This document shows, one piece after another, positions 54,714-64,000 of a DNA stretch of 64,000 nt (positions are counted from its first letter, which is position 1; every line of letters starts with the position of its first letter). This DNA comes from Scolanthus callimorphus (taxonomy: Eukaryota > Cnidaria > Anthozoa > Actiniaria > Edwardsiidae). A program made the position numbers and the translations under genes. The notes under the pieces are model-generated. The model did not search any database. It saw nothing but the letters and a program-made list of their open reading frames with translations, and had not been told where the DNA came from. The stretch is taken from NCBI GenBank assembly GCA_033964015.1, contig JAWWUD010000054.1:434001-498000 (forward strand), read 5' to 3'.

Positions 54714-55430
54714 ATGTCGAGTGATTCGAGCAAGCCAAAGCTCTACTGTGCGTGGTTCTGTCCATTCGCTCATCGAGCCTGGATCGCCATGTTGGCCAAG
54801 AAAGTGGAATTCGAGTATATCGAGCATGACCCTTACAACAAATCCGCCGAATGGCTTGCAATTAACCCTCGAGGACTAATACCAACTATAGTTCATAATG
54901 GAAAGGCTATCTACGAGAGCACAGTTTGTGTTGAATACATCGATGAATGTTGGGACAATGATGTGTCACTTCTCGGCAAAGACCCTTACAAAAGAGCCCA
55001 TGCAAGGATATGGGGTGATTTTATTGTCAAGAAGATTGCTCCAGTTTATTTTAAACTCTTAATGCGAGTGGATGGATCTCAAGATGAGGCATTAAGACGG
55101 GAATTACTGGATAATTTCTCTGTATTTACCAATGCCATGGATCCAGAGGGGCCATTTTTCCAAGGAAAGGAGCTTGGATATGTTGATATAGTGTTGGCGC
55201 CGTGGATCAATCAAATATGTGTCTTAGAGACGTACAGAGGATTTCGGGTCCCACATGAAGAAAGATTCAACAGATATCATAAGTGGGCGGAGGCTGTAGT
55301 GGGTCATCCTTGTGTTGCCGCCACAGCTGCACCCAGAGATAAGATCCTAGAGGATGCCAAGGAGTATGCCGACAACACTGCACAGTCAGAGCTTGCCGAC
55401 TCAATAAGGAAAGGGACACCATTGCCTTGA
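54714..55430 (+). CDS. Omega-class glutathione transferase, paralogue F
   Basis: 238 residues from ATG at 54714 (MSSDSSKPK), intronless and intact. Cys16 in AWFCPFAHR, cis-Pro in LIPTIVHNG, YES glutathione contact, DPEGPFFQGKELGYVDIVLAPW in the helical domain and a SIRKGTPLP tail. The frame stays open upstream but contains no ATG. It diverges from gene E (head-to-head) and runs in tandem with gene G. Residues EHDPYNK, NGKAIYES and WDNDVS are shared with gene B. Predicted cytosolic thiol transferase / dehydroascorbate reductase. Confidence 0.93.
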   Translation: MSSDSSKPKLYCAWFCPFAHRAWIAMLAKKVEFEYIEHDPYNKSAEWLAINPRGLIPTIVHNGKAIYESTVCVEYIDECWDNDVSLLGKDPYKRAHARIWGDFIVKKIAPVYFKLLMRVDGSQDEALRRELLDNFSVFTNAMDPEGPFFQGKELGYVDIVLAPWINQICVLETYRGFRVPHEERFNRYHKWAEAVVGHPCVAATAAPRDKILEDAKEYADNTAQSELADSIRKGTPLP

Positions 55431-55576
55431 ATGGTATGTGTGGTATACAGCTCTTAGCAGTGCAGAGGTTTTTGGCTCTTCCTATCTGTATCAACTCACC
55501 AATGGATTGTTGGTGTGTCCAGGGTGTGGTTAGTTTACAAGGTTGGCCATGGAAGTCACTAACAAGATGTGGTACT

Positions 55577-56020
55577 CCAAATCAAGCCATCGTAGTCTGT
55601 GGCAATCTATGCTAGTCAATTGGACAGTAGGTCAAGAGACATGCTAGTCAGTCCTCCTCAATTGCAAGCCATGGTAGTCAATGGCACAACATGGTAGTCA
55701 ATGACACAACATGGTAGGCAATGGCAAGTCATGGTAGTCAATGGCAAGCCATGATAGGAGGACTGACTACCATGTTTTTTGACCTACTGTCCAATTGACT
55801 ACCATAAGCTTGCCACAGACTACCATAGGCAGATTTTGGGGCTCAGGGTAGATTTCCGATAGATTTTTTCGATAGATTTCCGCAAGCCATGGTAGGAGGA
55901 TTGACTACCATGTCTTTTGACCTACTGTCCAATTGACTACCATAACTTGCCACAGACTGCCATGGCTTGCCACAGACTACCATAGGCGGATTGTGGGGCT
56001 TAGGGTAGATTTCCAATAGA
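55577..56020. repeat. Fold-back plus tandem CATGGTAGTCAATGG repeat
   Basis: The left arm (CAATTGGACAGTAGGTCAA, about 55617) is mirrored at about 55780-55800 (TTGACCTACTGTCCAATTG) and copied again at about 55916-55935. Between the arms, ATGGTAGTCAATGGCAAGCC-type units repeat about five times. Confidence 0.75.
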
Positions 56021-56609
56021 TTTTTTTCGATAGATTTCCCCATACATTTACTATATTTGCAAGAGCAAGGTTTCAACTTTAGCCTCCATTATTTTACTTT
56101 GGCGCCCCCTTTTTGGAGATGCTGGATCCACCCCTGACTACCATGTCTAGTATTGAATTCCATGGCCAACCTTGTGTATAACCGCACCCTAGACACACCC
56201 ACATTAGCGAATTGATACACATAGGAAGAGCCAGTTTTTCTTTAATGCTGACTGCGACAGGGATGTGCAGTTTGGGTGAAAATAATTCATACAGGACACA
56301 AAACTATAGTTACCCCATTAGCAAGTGGTTTCTTCCTCTCTAGGCTGAGTTGCTTGCAATCGGCCCAAGAGAGGAGGAAATGACTGCTTGCAGGGTAAAC
56401 TATAGTTGAACTGCTGGTAATAATATAACTTACAAACTTTAATCAAAGAGAACTCCTTTTCAGCACAAATGTACTCGGTTATTAGTTTTCAGTGTGTCTG
56501 TGTGAGAAATGTTTACACAATGCAATAGTATAACATTTTAATGTATGAAATGGGGGTATTGGGGTTATGTTGTTGTAGACATTGCCATAAGGAGTCTGCA
56601 ACCCTGGAC

Positions 56610-56861
56610 CATACCTGCCAACCTTGGACAAGTGAAAACCGGGAGATAGGGGAAAGTGTTTTCATAACCTCGTCTCATCCCCCCCCCCCCCAAAAAAAAC
56701 AAAAAAAAAAAAACATTGCTTGCTTAAAATCTTTAGGTTTCAATGCAGAAATTGATTGAGCGAGTTGATTTCCTGGGAGATTTATGGTGGAAACCGGGAG
56801 ACCGGGAGATTTGACTCAAACCGGGAGTCTTCGGCATAAACCAGGAGAGTTGGCAGGTATG
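56610..56861. mobile_element. MITE with CATACCTGCCAAC ends
   Basis: CATACCTGCCAAC at the left and GTTGGCAGGTATG at the right, about 250 bp, with CTGGA on both flanks and internal ACCGGGAGA repeats. This end type is widespread in animal MITEs. Confidence 0.7.
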
Positions 56862-56869
56862 CTGGAGGG

Positions 56870-57600
56870 TGGAGGGGGGGGGGACTTGCTCCTGTATTGT
56901 TGGGGACGATCGTTGTACCTTTTAGGGGTTACAATTTCAAGGTTGGTCTTTTGATCCAAATGGCTGATTGCAATTAAACTGCACCGGGGGGTTGAGGACC
57001 TACAGAAAATTTTCCAGGGGGGTTGTACTGGATTCTGGAAATTCCATGGGAGTAGGTGTGTCTGGAGACTTGAAATTCCAGGGGGGAGGGGTAGAAAAGG
57101 TGACTTTCCAGGGACATAGAGATGATAGATTTTCCAAGGGGAAATTTGCCAGAAATAATGGAAATTCCTGGGTAGCGGTTCCTTTATTGAGTTGGAAACT
57201 CCGGGGGGGGGGTCTATTTCATGAGTGGAAATTCCAGCCGAGGGGGTCTTTTTAAGGGAGGTCCTCAACCGCCCTCCCTGGTGCACTTTAAAAAAGCAAT
57301 CAGGCAATAAGATCTGAGGGAGATTGGTATATTTTAGGGCTATATATGTGTCCAAATTGTTTTGTCTCATGATGGAGCTTCTATTAAAACTGTAAGAAAG
57401 AGAGAGATTACTCAATGAGAAAACGATAAATTAGACAAATTGAAAGGCAGCGTTTTAGTCAAACACAGAAATTTCTTGATGGGTATCTTTGAGGGTAACA
57501 AATTATTCAAGCCATGCCCTTTTTGGTATCTTTTAGGGGGTGAAACTGAAAACTCCTGACGATCATCCCCCACCAAAAATATTTGCCCCTCCCCCCTTCC
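56870..57600. mobile_element. Poly-G/poly-C fold-back element, copy 3 (long)
   Basis: G run then ACTTGCTCCTGTATTGTTGG; right end CAAAAATATTTGCCCCTCCC. Interior text (CTGTAAGAAAGAGAGA, ATTTCTTGATGGGTATCTTT) matches copies 1 and 2. An inner section has GGAAATTCCAGGGG repeats (56960-57270). The minus-strand ORF across it is repeat-derived. Confidence 0.7.
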
Positions 57601-57815
57601 CCTGGGGTCTGCAACAAAACTAATTTACAGGTATTGCATGAAATTAAAAGATAGAAAAAATATATGGTAAAGATATAATTTTACATGCCCCACCCTGGGA
57701 TGTTTTTGATTAGGTGAATTGTTCTGGCAGGAAGACTTACTAAGGTAAGCTTACAATTTCAATTTAGCCAGTTGGTACGTCTACACTGGTATTCAAATGA
57801 ATGTAAGGTTGATCA

Positions 57816-58120
57816 TAAAACTGGAAGGCAGATGGCAGGCTTGAGACAGGCTCTTTTCTGGTGTAATGTTTTCCGTCAGATCATGTAATAATAATAATAA
57901 ATTAAGCATTTATATCGCACCGGTTACATGTAATATGATCGCCGATGCTGGCACGTCATGTGGCATTCCCCTGATTAGAACTGGAAAGCAGATGACAGGC
58001 TTGAAACAGGCTCTTTTTTGGTGTAATGTTATCCATGTCAGATCATGTGGCATTCCCCTGATTATTCTCTCTTTCTCTTTCTGCTATGCATGGAAGGGTA
58101 TATGAATATGGAAGCGTTCA
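57816..58120 (+). repeat. Duplicated segment interrupted by a (reverse) LINE-like tail
   Basis: A block ACTGGAA(G/A)GCAGATG(G/A)CAGG...CAGATCATGT occurs at 57820-57888 and 57979-58048. The reverse strand of 57886-57925 shows GGTGCGATATAAATGCTTAA followed by ATT units, like a LINE end. Text near 58066-58115 also matches 35765-35815. Confidence 0.5.
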
Positions 58121-58496
58121 ACCCAGTGGCGGATCCAGGATTTTAAGAAAGGGGGGGGTGCTACATCATGAATTTGATATACTGGTATACATTGGGTCAC
58201 ATAAAAGAAAAGAACCACTCTGATATGACAAAACGTCTTTAGCGAACCGATCCCGAACCGAACCGGGGGCGTTCATTTGCACCCGATGAACCCTTCTGGA
58301 CATAAATTATCATATGGCCTTAAAATTACGATTATCATCATAGGGTAAATATATTCCAGTGTTGTTGTATAATCAAAGCTATAGCTATCGCCAACTCGTG
58401 GGTAATGAAGAGTGAAGAGGACAGGGCGGGGAAGGCTCTCATATTGAATAGGTGGGGTTGCTCATTTAAAAAAAATGAAATTTCCCGGAAAAAATC

Positions 58497-58793
58497 CAGG
58501 GGGTGGGGGGGGACTCCAATATTTTTGGGGCGGGGGGTGCTCGTCGTAGTGCCTTTGAGGGGTAAAATTTGAAAACTTTAAATTTTTTAAAGATGGGTAC
58601 CAGTTAGGGGTCCGTTCTAGCAAATCACGCTTGTTTGAAGCCTGAATTCAGACGTATTTTCGCTCTCAAAAAATACAAGAGAAAATTACGAGGGAAAAAT
58701 CGTCTTGTTGGTACCTTTGGGGGTAAAATCGAAGTTCCCGACGAGCACCCCCGCCCCAAAACATGGGAGAACCCCCCTCCCCCATCCCCCCGG
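58497..58793. mobile_element. Poly-G/poly-C fold-back element, short copy
   Basis: GGGGGGGACTCCAATATTTT with GGTGCTCGTCG inside, mirrored by CGACGAGCACCCCCGCCCCA and a C-rich end. A hAT-like end (CAGTGGCGGATCCAGG) lies just upstream at 58124. Confidence 0.7.
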
Positions 58794-59465
58794 GAAAATT
58801 AACATTCTGTCTGTGGAAACGGACGGGTATAAGCCAGTTCCAATGTTTACATTTTGAATCCAGCAGAGTTAAAAATTAATTATTGCTGAATATTAAAATC
58901 GGGCGTTTTCAATCCACAGTAAATGTATGAGCTAATTGGAGCTTCAGTGCTCCCAACTTTTGGCGCGATTTTGAAAGCTGGAGTTTTCCTTGAAAGTGAA
59001 AAAAACCCGGCCTCAAAGTATTTCAATATTATTCTCGAGAACATCATTTTTTTTATCTAAAGGATTTTAAAAAAGAAAAAGAAGAAATGTGTTGACCTCA
59101 AGGTTGAACTCCGCGGACGTCTGGGGCCCGAGTAGCATGCTACGAGGGACACAAATCAACTATATGCCCGACAAAAATCATGTTATTATCATTATTATCA
59201 CTACACAAGGCCAAATAATACAAGCATGATAGTGTTCGTCCAGCCTAATTGAATACTGTAAGCTTAGATAAAGGCAAAAAAATCGTATCGTTCACAATTA
59301 TTTCGCCCGTTGAGATACAAACTTATTCCTAGTTCATACGTCGTATTTCGGACGAATTTAATTCAGATGAATTTAATTATCGCAATTAAATTCGTCTGAA
59401 ATGCGACGAACCTAAAAAGGTCGAAAATTAAATTCGTCCAAGACGTTGTATACGTCGACCCCGGA

Positions 59466-60273
59466 CGTATACAACGTCTGAAGTATGTCTTCGTTTTATT
59501 TTATTCGTCGAATAAAACGAACCTCCATTTTATACGTCGCACAGACGAATTTAATTGATCAATTAAATTCGTCTAATTAAATGCGACGTATAAAGTTAAT
59601 ACATGAAACAAAAAGAATCACAACTTTTAAAAGCACATAAAAATCTACTCTGCTAGCAGGGTAATAAGAATCCCAAAAGACAATACAAATGAAAACATGG
59701 CAAATGTTTTTTAACTGCTTTTTTGTAGGCTTAGTTACTTCTAGTCAGCTCTCGCCATCCCTCCCGTCCTCGAAACGAAAGCACACCAAAAAAAAAAAAA
59801 ACAGATAAATTCAACCAATATCTCCGGAGCCCTCCATTTTTCGTCGGTGTTCTGTCCGTGGTTGTCGAACGTATACAACGTCTGAAGTATGTCTTCGTTT
59901 TATTTTATCGTCGAATAAAACGAACCTCCATTTTATACGTCGCACAGACGAATTTAATTGATCAATTAAATTCGTCTAATTAAATGCGACGTATAAAGTT
60001 AATACATGAAACAAAAGAATCACAACTTTTAAAGCACATAAAAATCTACTCTGCTAGCAGGGTAATAAGAATCCCAAAAGACAATACAAATGAAAACATG
60101 GCAAATGTTTTTTAACTGCTTTTTGTAGGCTTAGTTACTTCTAGTCAGCTCTCGCCATCCCTCCCGTCCTCGAAACGAAAGCACACCAAAAAAAAAAAAA
60201 AAAACAGATAAATTCAACCAATATCTCCGGAGCCCTCCATTTTTCGTCGGTGTTCTGTCCGTGGTTGTCGAAT
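59466..60273 (+). repeat. About 403-bp tandem duplication with internal palindromes
   Basis: The unit from GTATACAACGTCTGAAGTAT to GTCCGTGGTTGTCGA occurs twice (from about 59468 and 59871), differing almost only by short indels in A runs. Each holds a palindrome centred on AATTTAATTGATCAATTAAATT-type text (arms GACGAATTTAATTGATCAAT). Related ACGAATTTAATT arms occur at 59350-59440. Confidence 0.85.
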
Positions 60274-60445
60274 TAAGTACTGTTTCACTTGTTTCCCAGA
60301 CTGATAGCGAGTTTATGTTTCGGTTCCACAATATTTTCTTTTTCTAGTAAACAACTTGTTCGCCTTCGCTTCGAACATGAGACTAAGCTTGTTGTTGTTG
60401 AGGTTTCTCCTCACCGGTGTGATTTGGCGATTTATTATACATTGT

Positions 60446-60845
60446 ACTCACTATCTCGATTCTGATTGGCTAAAAGCGCGCCCTTTACTTTGGGAATCAC
60501 GCACTTTAAGGGTCTCCAAGAATCAGCATGCTGGTTCTTGAAGAATCAGCTAGCTGATTCTTGATCCTACGCGCGCAAAGTATCATGGGACTACAGTTCT
60601 TGAATGTTTCCCCTATTTAACAAGGAAGGCGCTTGTGTAAAAGAAATTGCTTGACAGAAAAAAAGTATTTTTACTGAATCAATGTATAATAAAACAATTA
60701 TTGAATTCGGTTTTTGTGATTTCCAGAATAAACAATATCTCGCCAAGTGGAATCAGGCTCGGCCTTACGGCCTCGCCTGATTCCACTTGTCTCGACATTG
60801 TTTATTCTGGAAATCACAAAAACCTCATCCAATAATTGCTTAGAA
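60446..60845. mobile_element. Variable-stem fold-back element, copy 2
   Basis: Shares CACTATCTCGATTCTGATTG, AAAACAATTATTGAATTCGG and CCTCATCCAATAA with copy 1 (40585-41131). The stem here is GTGATTTCCAGAATAAACAA (about 60716) mirrored by TTGTTTATTCTGGAAATCAC, with inner stem AAGTGGAATCAGGC / GCCTGATTCCACTT. Confidence 0.75.
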
Positions 60846-61427
60846 TCGCTTCTTAATTCCTGTCAGAGTACCGCGCGTAGTGATAATAATGAGTCATAAC
60901 CACTACTAAGATTCCAAAAAATATTTTATAACCTTCGGCGTGACAACAGTGGCGAGAGTGCGGCAGCTGGCAGATTCTCGGCACTTTAAAACACGAGTCT
61001 CGTAGTAAGAGTAATTTCAAGCCGCGAACTGAAACCGTTGACGGGATACGATTCATTGGCAAAGACATTAGCATCACAACAACAATGTTCGATGAGTAAA
61101 AGTCGTGATTTTCGGCTTTAGGGAAGATATAAGTCCAGTGAACAGTTAACTTGCGAGACAGTGAACTGAGTGAACCTGAAGTTTGCCGGCGAAGTTTGGG
61201 AGATTCGTATCTCACGTTCATGAGCATTCACATCGAAGATTCGTATCTCACGGTCATGAGAGCATACACATCGGTCGAATATTGTTCGAATTCGTACATA
61301 GTCAACTTAAGATTAACTTTAAGCCTTTCAAAACACAGTGAACTTGTGAGAGATTATGAGACAGAGAACCTGCGCTGGGACGTTTGACACATATAAGTCA
61401 GTTTTTCCTGAGTGATTACCTCACGAA

Positions 61428-61535
61428 GTCCCCGTGGCGCAGTTGGTAAGCGCGTGACTTGGGCAATCTTTTGAAGTTAAGCACGATCCGGCAGGGTTAG
61501 TATTTGGATGGGTGACCGACGGCAAAGTGGATGGG
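61428..61535 (+). ncRNA. Chimeric tRNA-head / 5S-rRNA-body SINE-like element
   Basis: The left part (GTCCCCGTGGCGCAGTTGG, TAAGCGCGTGACTTG, from 61428) looks like a tRNA 5' half with an A-box. It runs into GAAGTTAAGCACGATCC, GGTTAGTATTTGGATGGG and TGACCG (about 61472-61520), which closely matches the internal promoter region of animal 5S rRNA. A purine-rich body and a CTAATTATG(n) tail follow to about 61617. Neither a full tRNA nor a full 5S gene is present, so a pol III-driven SINE is the best reading. Confidence 0.6.
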
Positions 61536-62489
61536 GAGCGAAAAGATAAGCGAATGTTTCGAGGGAGGGGTAGGTAAAATGAACACATAACTGCTAATTA
61601 TGCTAATTATGCTAATGTAGAAAAAGTTTACACCGGAGTGAGTGACATCGGGTCCCCACTACAACTCGGGGTTACCATAGTAACCCACGAGTTAAAAATG
61701 AACATATTCACGTGGACGAACATCATCATATTGTTATATTACAACGAGTGCCATTGGCTCTCCTTTCCGGCTGTAGGCTTAGTCTCGTTGTGTTTATTAC
61801 GTACAGTGGGGAGCCACCACAGGAGCGAACAATATAGCTGTGCAATTGAGATAGCACTATTACACTCCTAGCTATTTTTAGATCTTACGCCGTCGTGACC
61901 ATGACAACGGGAATGGCAAACAGAAAACAAGAGATTAACAAAGAAAGGCAGAAAAAGTTTGGAGTATCACAGATACCAGCACAGGATGAAGAAGACGACA
62001 AATGTAGTCAGTTCACAAACAGCAATTCTTTAGTGTTTTTGGTAGGCCGATCTCTGTTCTAGAAATAGAACGGTCTGTAGTACAGGGTTCTCTCCAAGTC
62101 AGAGGAGTTGTTCACTCCTAGTGATGCACTACTGGCACAGTGAAAATAAATAAATAAAGGGCTCTAGGAAAAAAACAGATATGCCTTCCTCCCTTGCCTC
62201 GTCGATGCCTATGCCTAGCCAGAGCATCCTACTTAACATGAACTAAACCGTTTACAACATCACCTTCCGCTTCGCGCTCAATATGTTTGCATACATAGGG
62301 CCTTTAGCACGTTAATATTTATTGATAATATCTAATAATTATCAGGAAATGAAACCCGCTATTCAGTTCTACACATCCGTATTAGTAAAACTACAAAGTG
62401 ATGAAATGTATGGGCAAATACGTCAGGTCGAGGCTGGGAGGCCGTGCATTGCAAAGTTTCAGAATAACTACTTGAGATACGAATTCACC

Positions 62490-62866
62490 GGGGGGGGGGG
62501 GGGGGGGGGACTCCCCATATTTTCAGACGGGGGTGCTCGTCCTATTCCTTAGGGTATAAAATTGACAGACGTGCTATCTCTTAGGGGTGTTTAAAATCAG
62601 CCCTATCCCTTAGGGGAGTCTCAGACCAATCCTTGCCCAGAAATATATTGGTACTGACACCAGAACCGATATCTACAAAGGAAACTTGGTTGAAAACCCT
62701 TAAATTTGCTGTCTTTTAGGGGTAAATTCGGCGGTCGCCACGCCAAATTTGCTCTCTTTTAGGGGTAAATTTTCTGTTTGCCACACCCATTTTGCTATCC
62801 CTTAGGGTCAAAATCAATTTTCCCGACGAGCACCCCCGTCTAAAATATTGGGAGTCCCCGCCCGGG
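62490..62866. mobile_element. Poly-G/poly-C fold-back element, copy with 20-G run
   Basis: A run of about 20 G then ACTCCCCATATTTTCAGACG at the left; CGTCTAAAATATTGGGAGTC then a C-rich end at the right. CCTTAGGG / CTTTTAGGGGT motifs recur about six times inside. Confidence 0.8.
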
Positions 62867-63406
62867 ACGAATTCCCAAAATGTTAATGCCCTCTCAGGCT
62901 CGAGTCTTGACGTACTTTCCCATTACATTTCTTTGTACAAAGTAAGCCAGATTATAAAGTTTTGAAAGTTCATATCTCAGCCGGTATTTAAGTAATCTTC
63001 ACCACACTTTGCAATTTTATTAATATGGATGTGTAGAATGGAATACCGAGTTCCATTTGCTGATAACTATTAGATACGATCATTCAACATTAACGTGATC
63101 AAGGCATATTGCTTTAGTTGAGCAACTCTGCAGTAATTTATTCGTGTTCATGCATAGCTCCGCGCCAATTAATGCACTGTGATTAACAGCAGCTCATCAA
63201 AGCGGAAACTACTCAGATAGAGTACTCCTATTCTAGTTTATGGAAGCCTAGGGTTCCTTAAATTCTAATTGCAGTTTGCAGGAAGAAAGTAGGAGTAGGT
63301 AGGGTTAAACATGGGATTGAGGTTGCTGGTAGGTATAGGTAGTCTGGCGTCTCGTACGGCCGGAAGATGGGGTAACTATGGGCGGAATACTCACCGGCGC
63401 ATATCT

Positions 63407-63487
63407 GAGCTCACTCTTCTGCATATTACAAGTCAGAAGAGGTTGCATTTGAGATCCTTGAGTCACAGTTCTGTATTGTTGACCAAG
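63407..63487 (+). promoter_or_regulatory. Conserved GST leader block with AP-1-like site, gene G
   Basis: GAGCTCACTCTTCTGCATAT at 63407, AGTCAGAAGAGG, TGAGTCA at 63469-63475, and a GTTGACCAAG variant of the pre-ATG box. Confidence 0.5.
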
Positions 63488-64000
63488 ATGTCGAGTGATT
63501 CGAGCAAGCCAAAGCTCTACTGTGCGTGGTACTGTCCATTCGCTCATCGAGCCTGGATCGCCATGTTGGCCAAGAAAGTCGAATTCGAGTACATCGAGCA
63601 TGACCCTTACAATAAATCCGCCGAATGGCTTGCTATTAACCCTCGAGGACTAATACCAGTTGTAGTTCATAACGGGAATGTGATCTACGAGAGCCAAGTT
63701 TGTATTGAATACATCGATGAATGTTGGGACAATGATGTGTCACTGCTCGGCAAAGACCCTTACAAAAGAGCCCATGCAAGGATTTGGGGGGATTTCATTG
63801 GAAAGAAAATTTTTCCAGCTTATTATAAACTCTTACTACGAGTGGATCCATCTCAAGATGAGGCATTAAAACGAGAATTGCTGGATCATTTCTCTGTATT
63901 TGCTAATGCCATGGATCCAGAGGGGCCCTTTTTCCAAGGAAAGGAGCTTGGATATGTTGATATATTGCTGGCTCCGTGGATCAACAAACTTCATGTAATT
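63488..64000 (+). CDS. Omega-class glutathione transferase, paralogue G (cut by window end)
   Basis: Starts at ATG 63488 (MSSDSSKPK) and stays open for 171 codons to the window end. Cys16 lies in AWYCPFAHR (Tyr in place of the usual Phe before Cys), the cis-Pro in LIPVVVHNG, and YES is kept. The C-domain has DPEGPFFQGKELGYVDILLAPW and ends at NKLHVI where the window stops; about 65 residues should remain. In tandem with gene F, 8 kb downstream. Confidence 0.92.
   Translation, partial: MSSDSSKPKLYCAWYCPFAHRAWIAMLAKKVEFEYIEHDPYNKSAEWLAINPRGLIPVVVHNGNVIYESQVCIEYIDECWDNDVSLLGKDPYKRAHARIWGDFIGKKIFPAYYKLLLRVDPSQDEALKRELLDHFSVFANAMDPEGPFFQGKELGYVDILLAPWINKLHVI

Larger units (their letters stand above)
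60850..63400. other. Intergenic between GST genes F and G, no protein gene recognised
   Basis: Apart from the SINE-like element and the poly-G element at 62490-62866, no coding feature is supported. Short direct repeats such as GATTCGTATCTCACG (61203 and 61240) occur. Confidence 0.5.

Noticed and set aside
56816..57415. 199-codon minus-strand ORF
   Set aside because: It runs across a poly-G fold-back element and GGAAATTCC repeats; composition and overlap with the repeat argue against a gene.
61428..61470. Functional tRNA gene
   Set aside because: The 5' half resembles a tRNA, but no anticodon stem, T-arm or acceptor complement follows; 5S-like sequence takes over.

Overview
The window is nuclear DNA of an animal. 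Its genes have spliced introns with GT/AG borders, it holds metazoan families (trypsin-like protease, TRIM-NHL, four-EF-hand protein, omega-class glutathione transferase), and it is crowded with small inverted-repeat transposons and a LINE 3' end. No operons, CRISPR arrays or prokaryotic signals are visible. The repeat style and the intronless TRIM-NHL gene would suit a marine invertebrate, most likely an anthozoan cnidarian; this is inference, and the species cannot be named from sequence alone.

Left part (1-14 kb): four exons of a secreted trypsin-like serine protease on the + strand, missing its 5' exon(s). Its 8.3-kb second intron contains a complete intronless TRIM-NHL gene (6010-8220) on the same strand, a GGATCC-rich minisatellite and fold-back elements. 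Its third intron holds a 1.2-kb palindromic satellite and a triplicated 3' splice site.

Middle left (14-28 kb): transposon-rich intergenic DNA with a LINE tail, then a two-exon calmodulin/troponin-C-like gene (18743-23517) whose 4.1-kb intron carries heat-shock-element-like repeats. A 235-codon minus-strand ORF for a basic protein of unknown function follows (26957-27664).

Right part (28-64 kb): seven omega-class GST paralogues, all intronless in the coding part. Five are on the minus strand (31.8, 34.4, 41.9, 49.3 and 53.3 kb; the third carries two frameshifts) and two on the plus strand (54.7 kb and 63.5 kb, the last cut by the window end). The first two lie in a roughly 2-kb segmental duplication that also copies a fragment of an unknown gene. 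Most copies share a 5' leader block, and three keep an AP-1-like TGAGTCA just upstream of ATG. These enzymes probably serve redox or detoxification roles (thiol transfer, dehydroascorbate reduction).

Between the genes lie several MITE families: a family ending in long poly-G/poly-C runs, hAT-like and piggyBac-like elements, fold-back elements whose stems differ between copies, tandem palindromes, and an apparent chimeric tRNA/5S-rRNA pol III element at about 61.43 kb.
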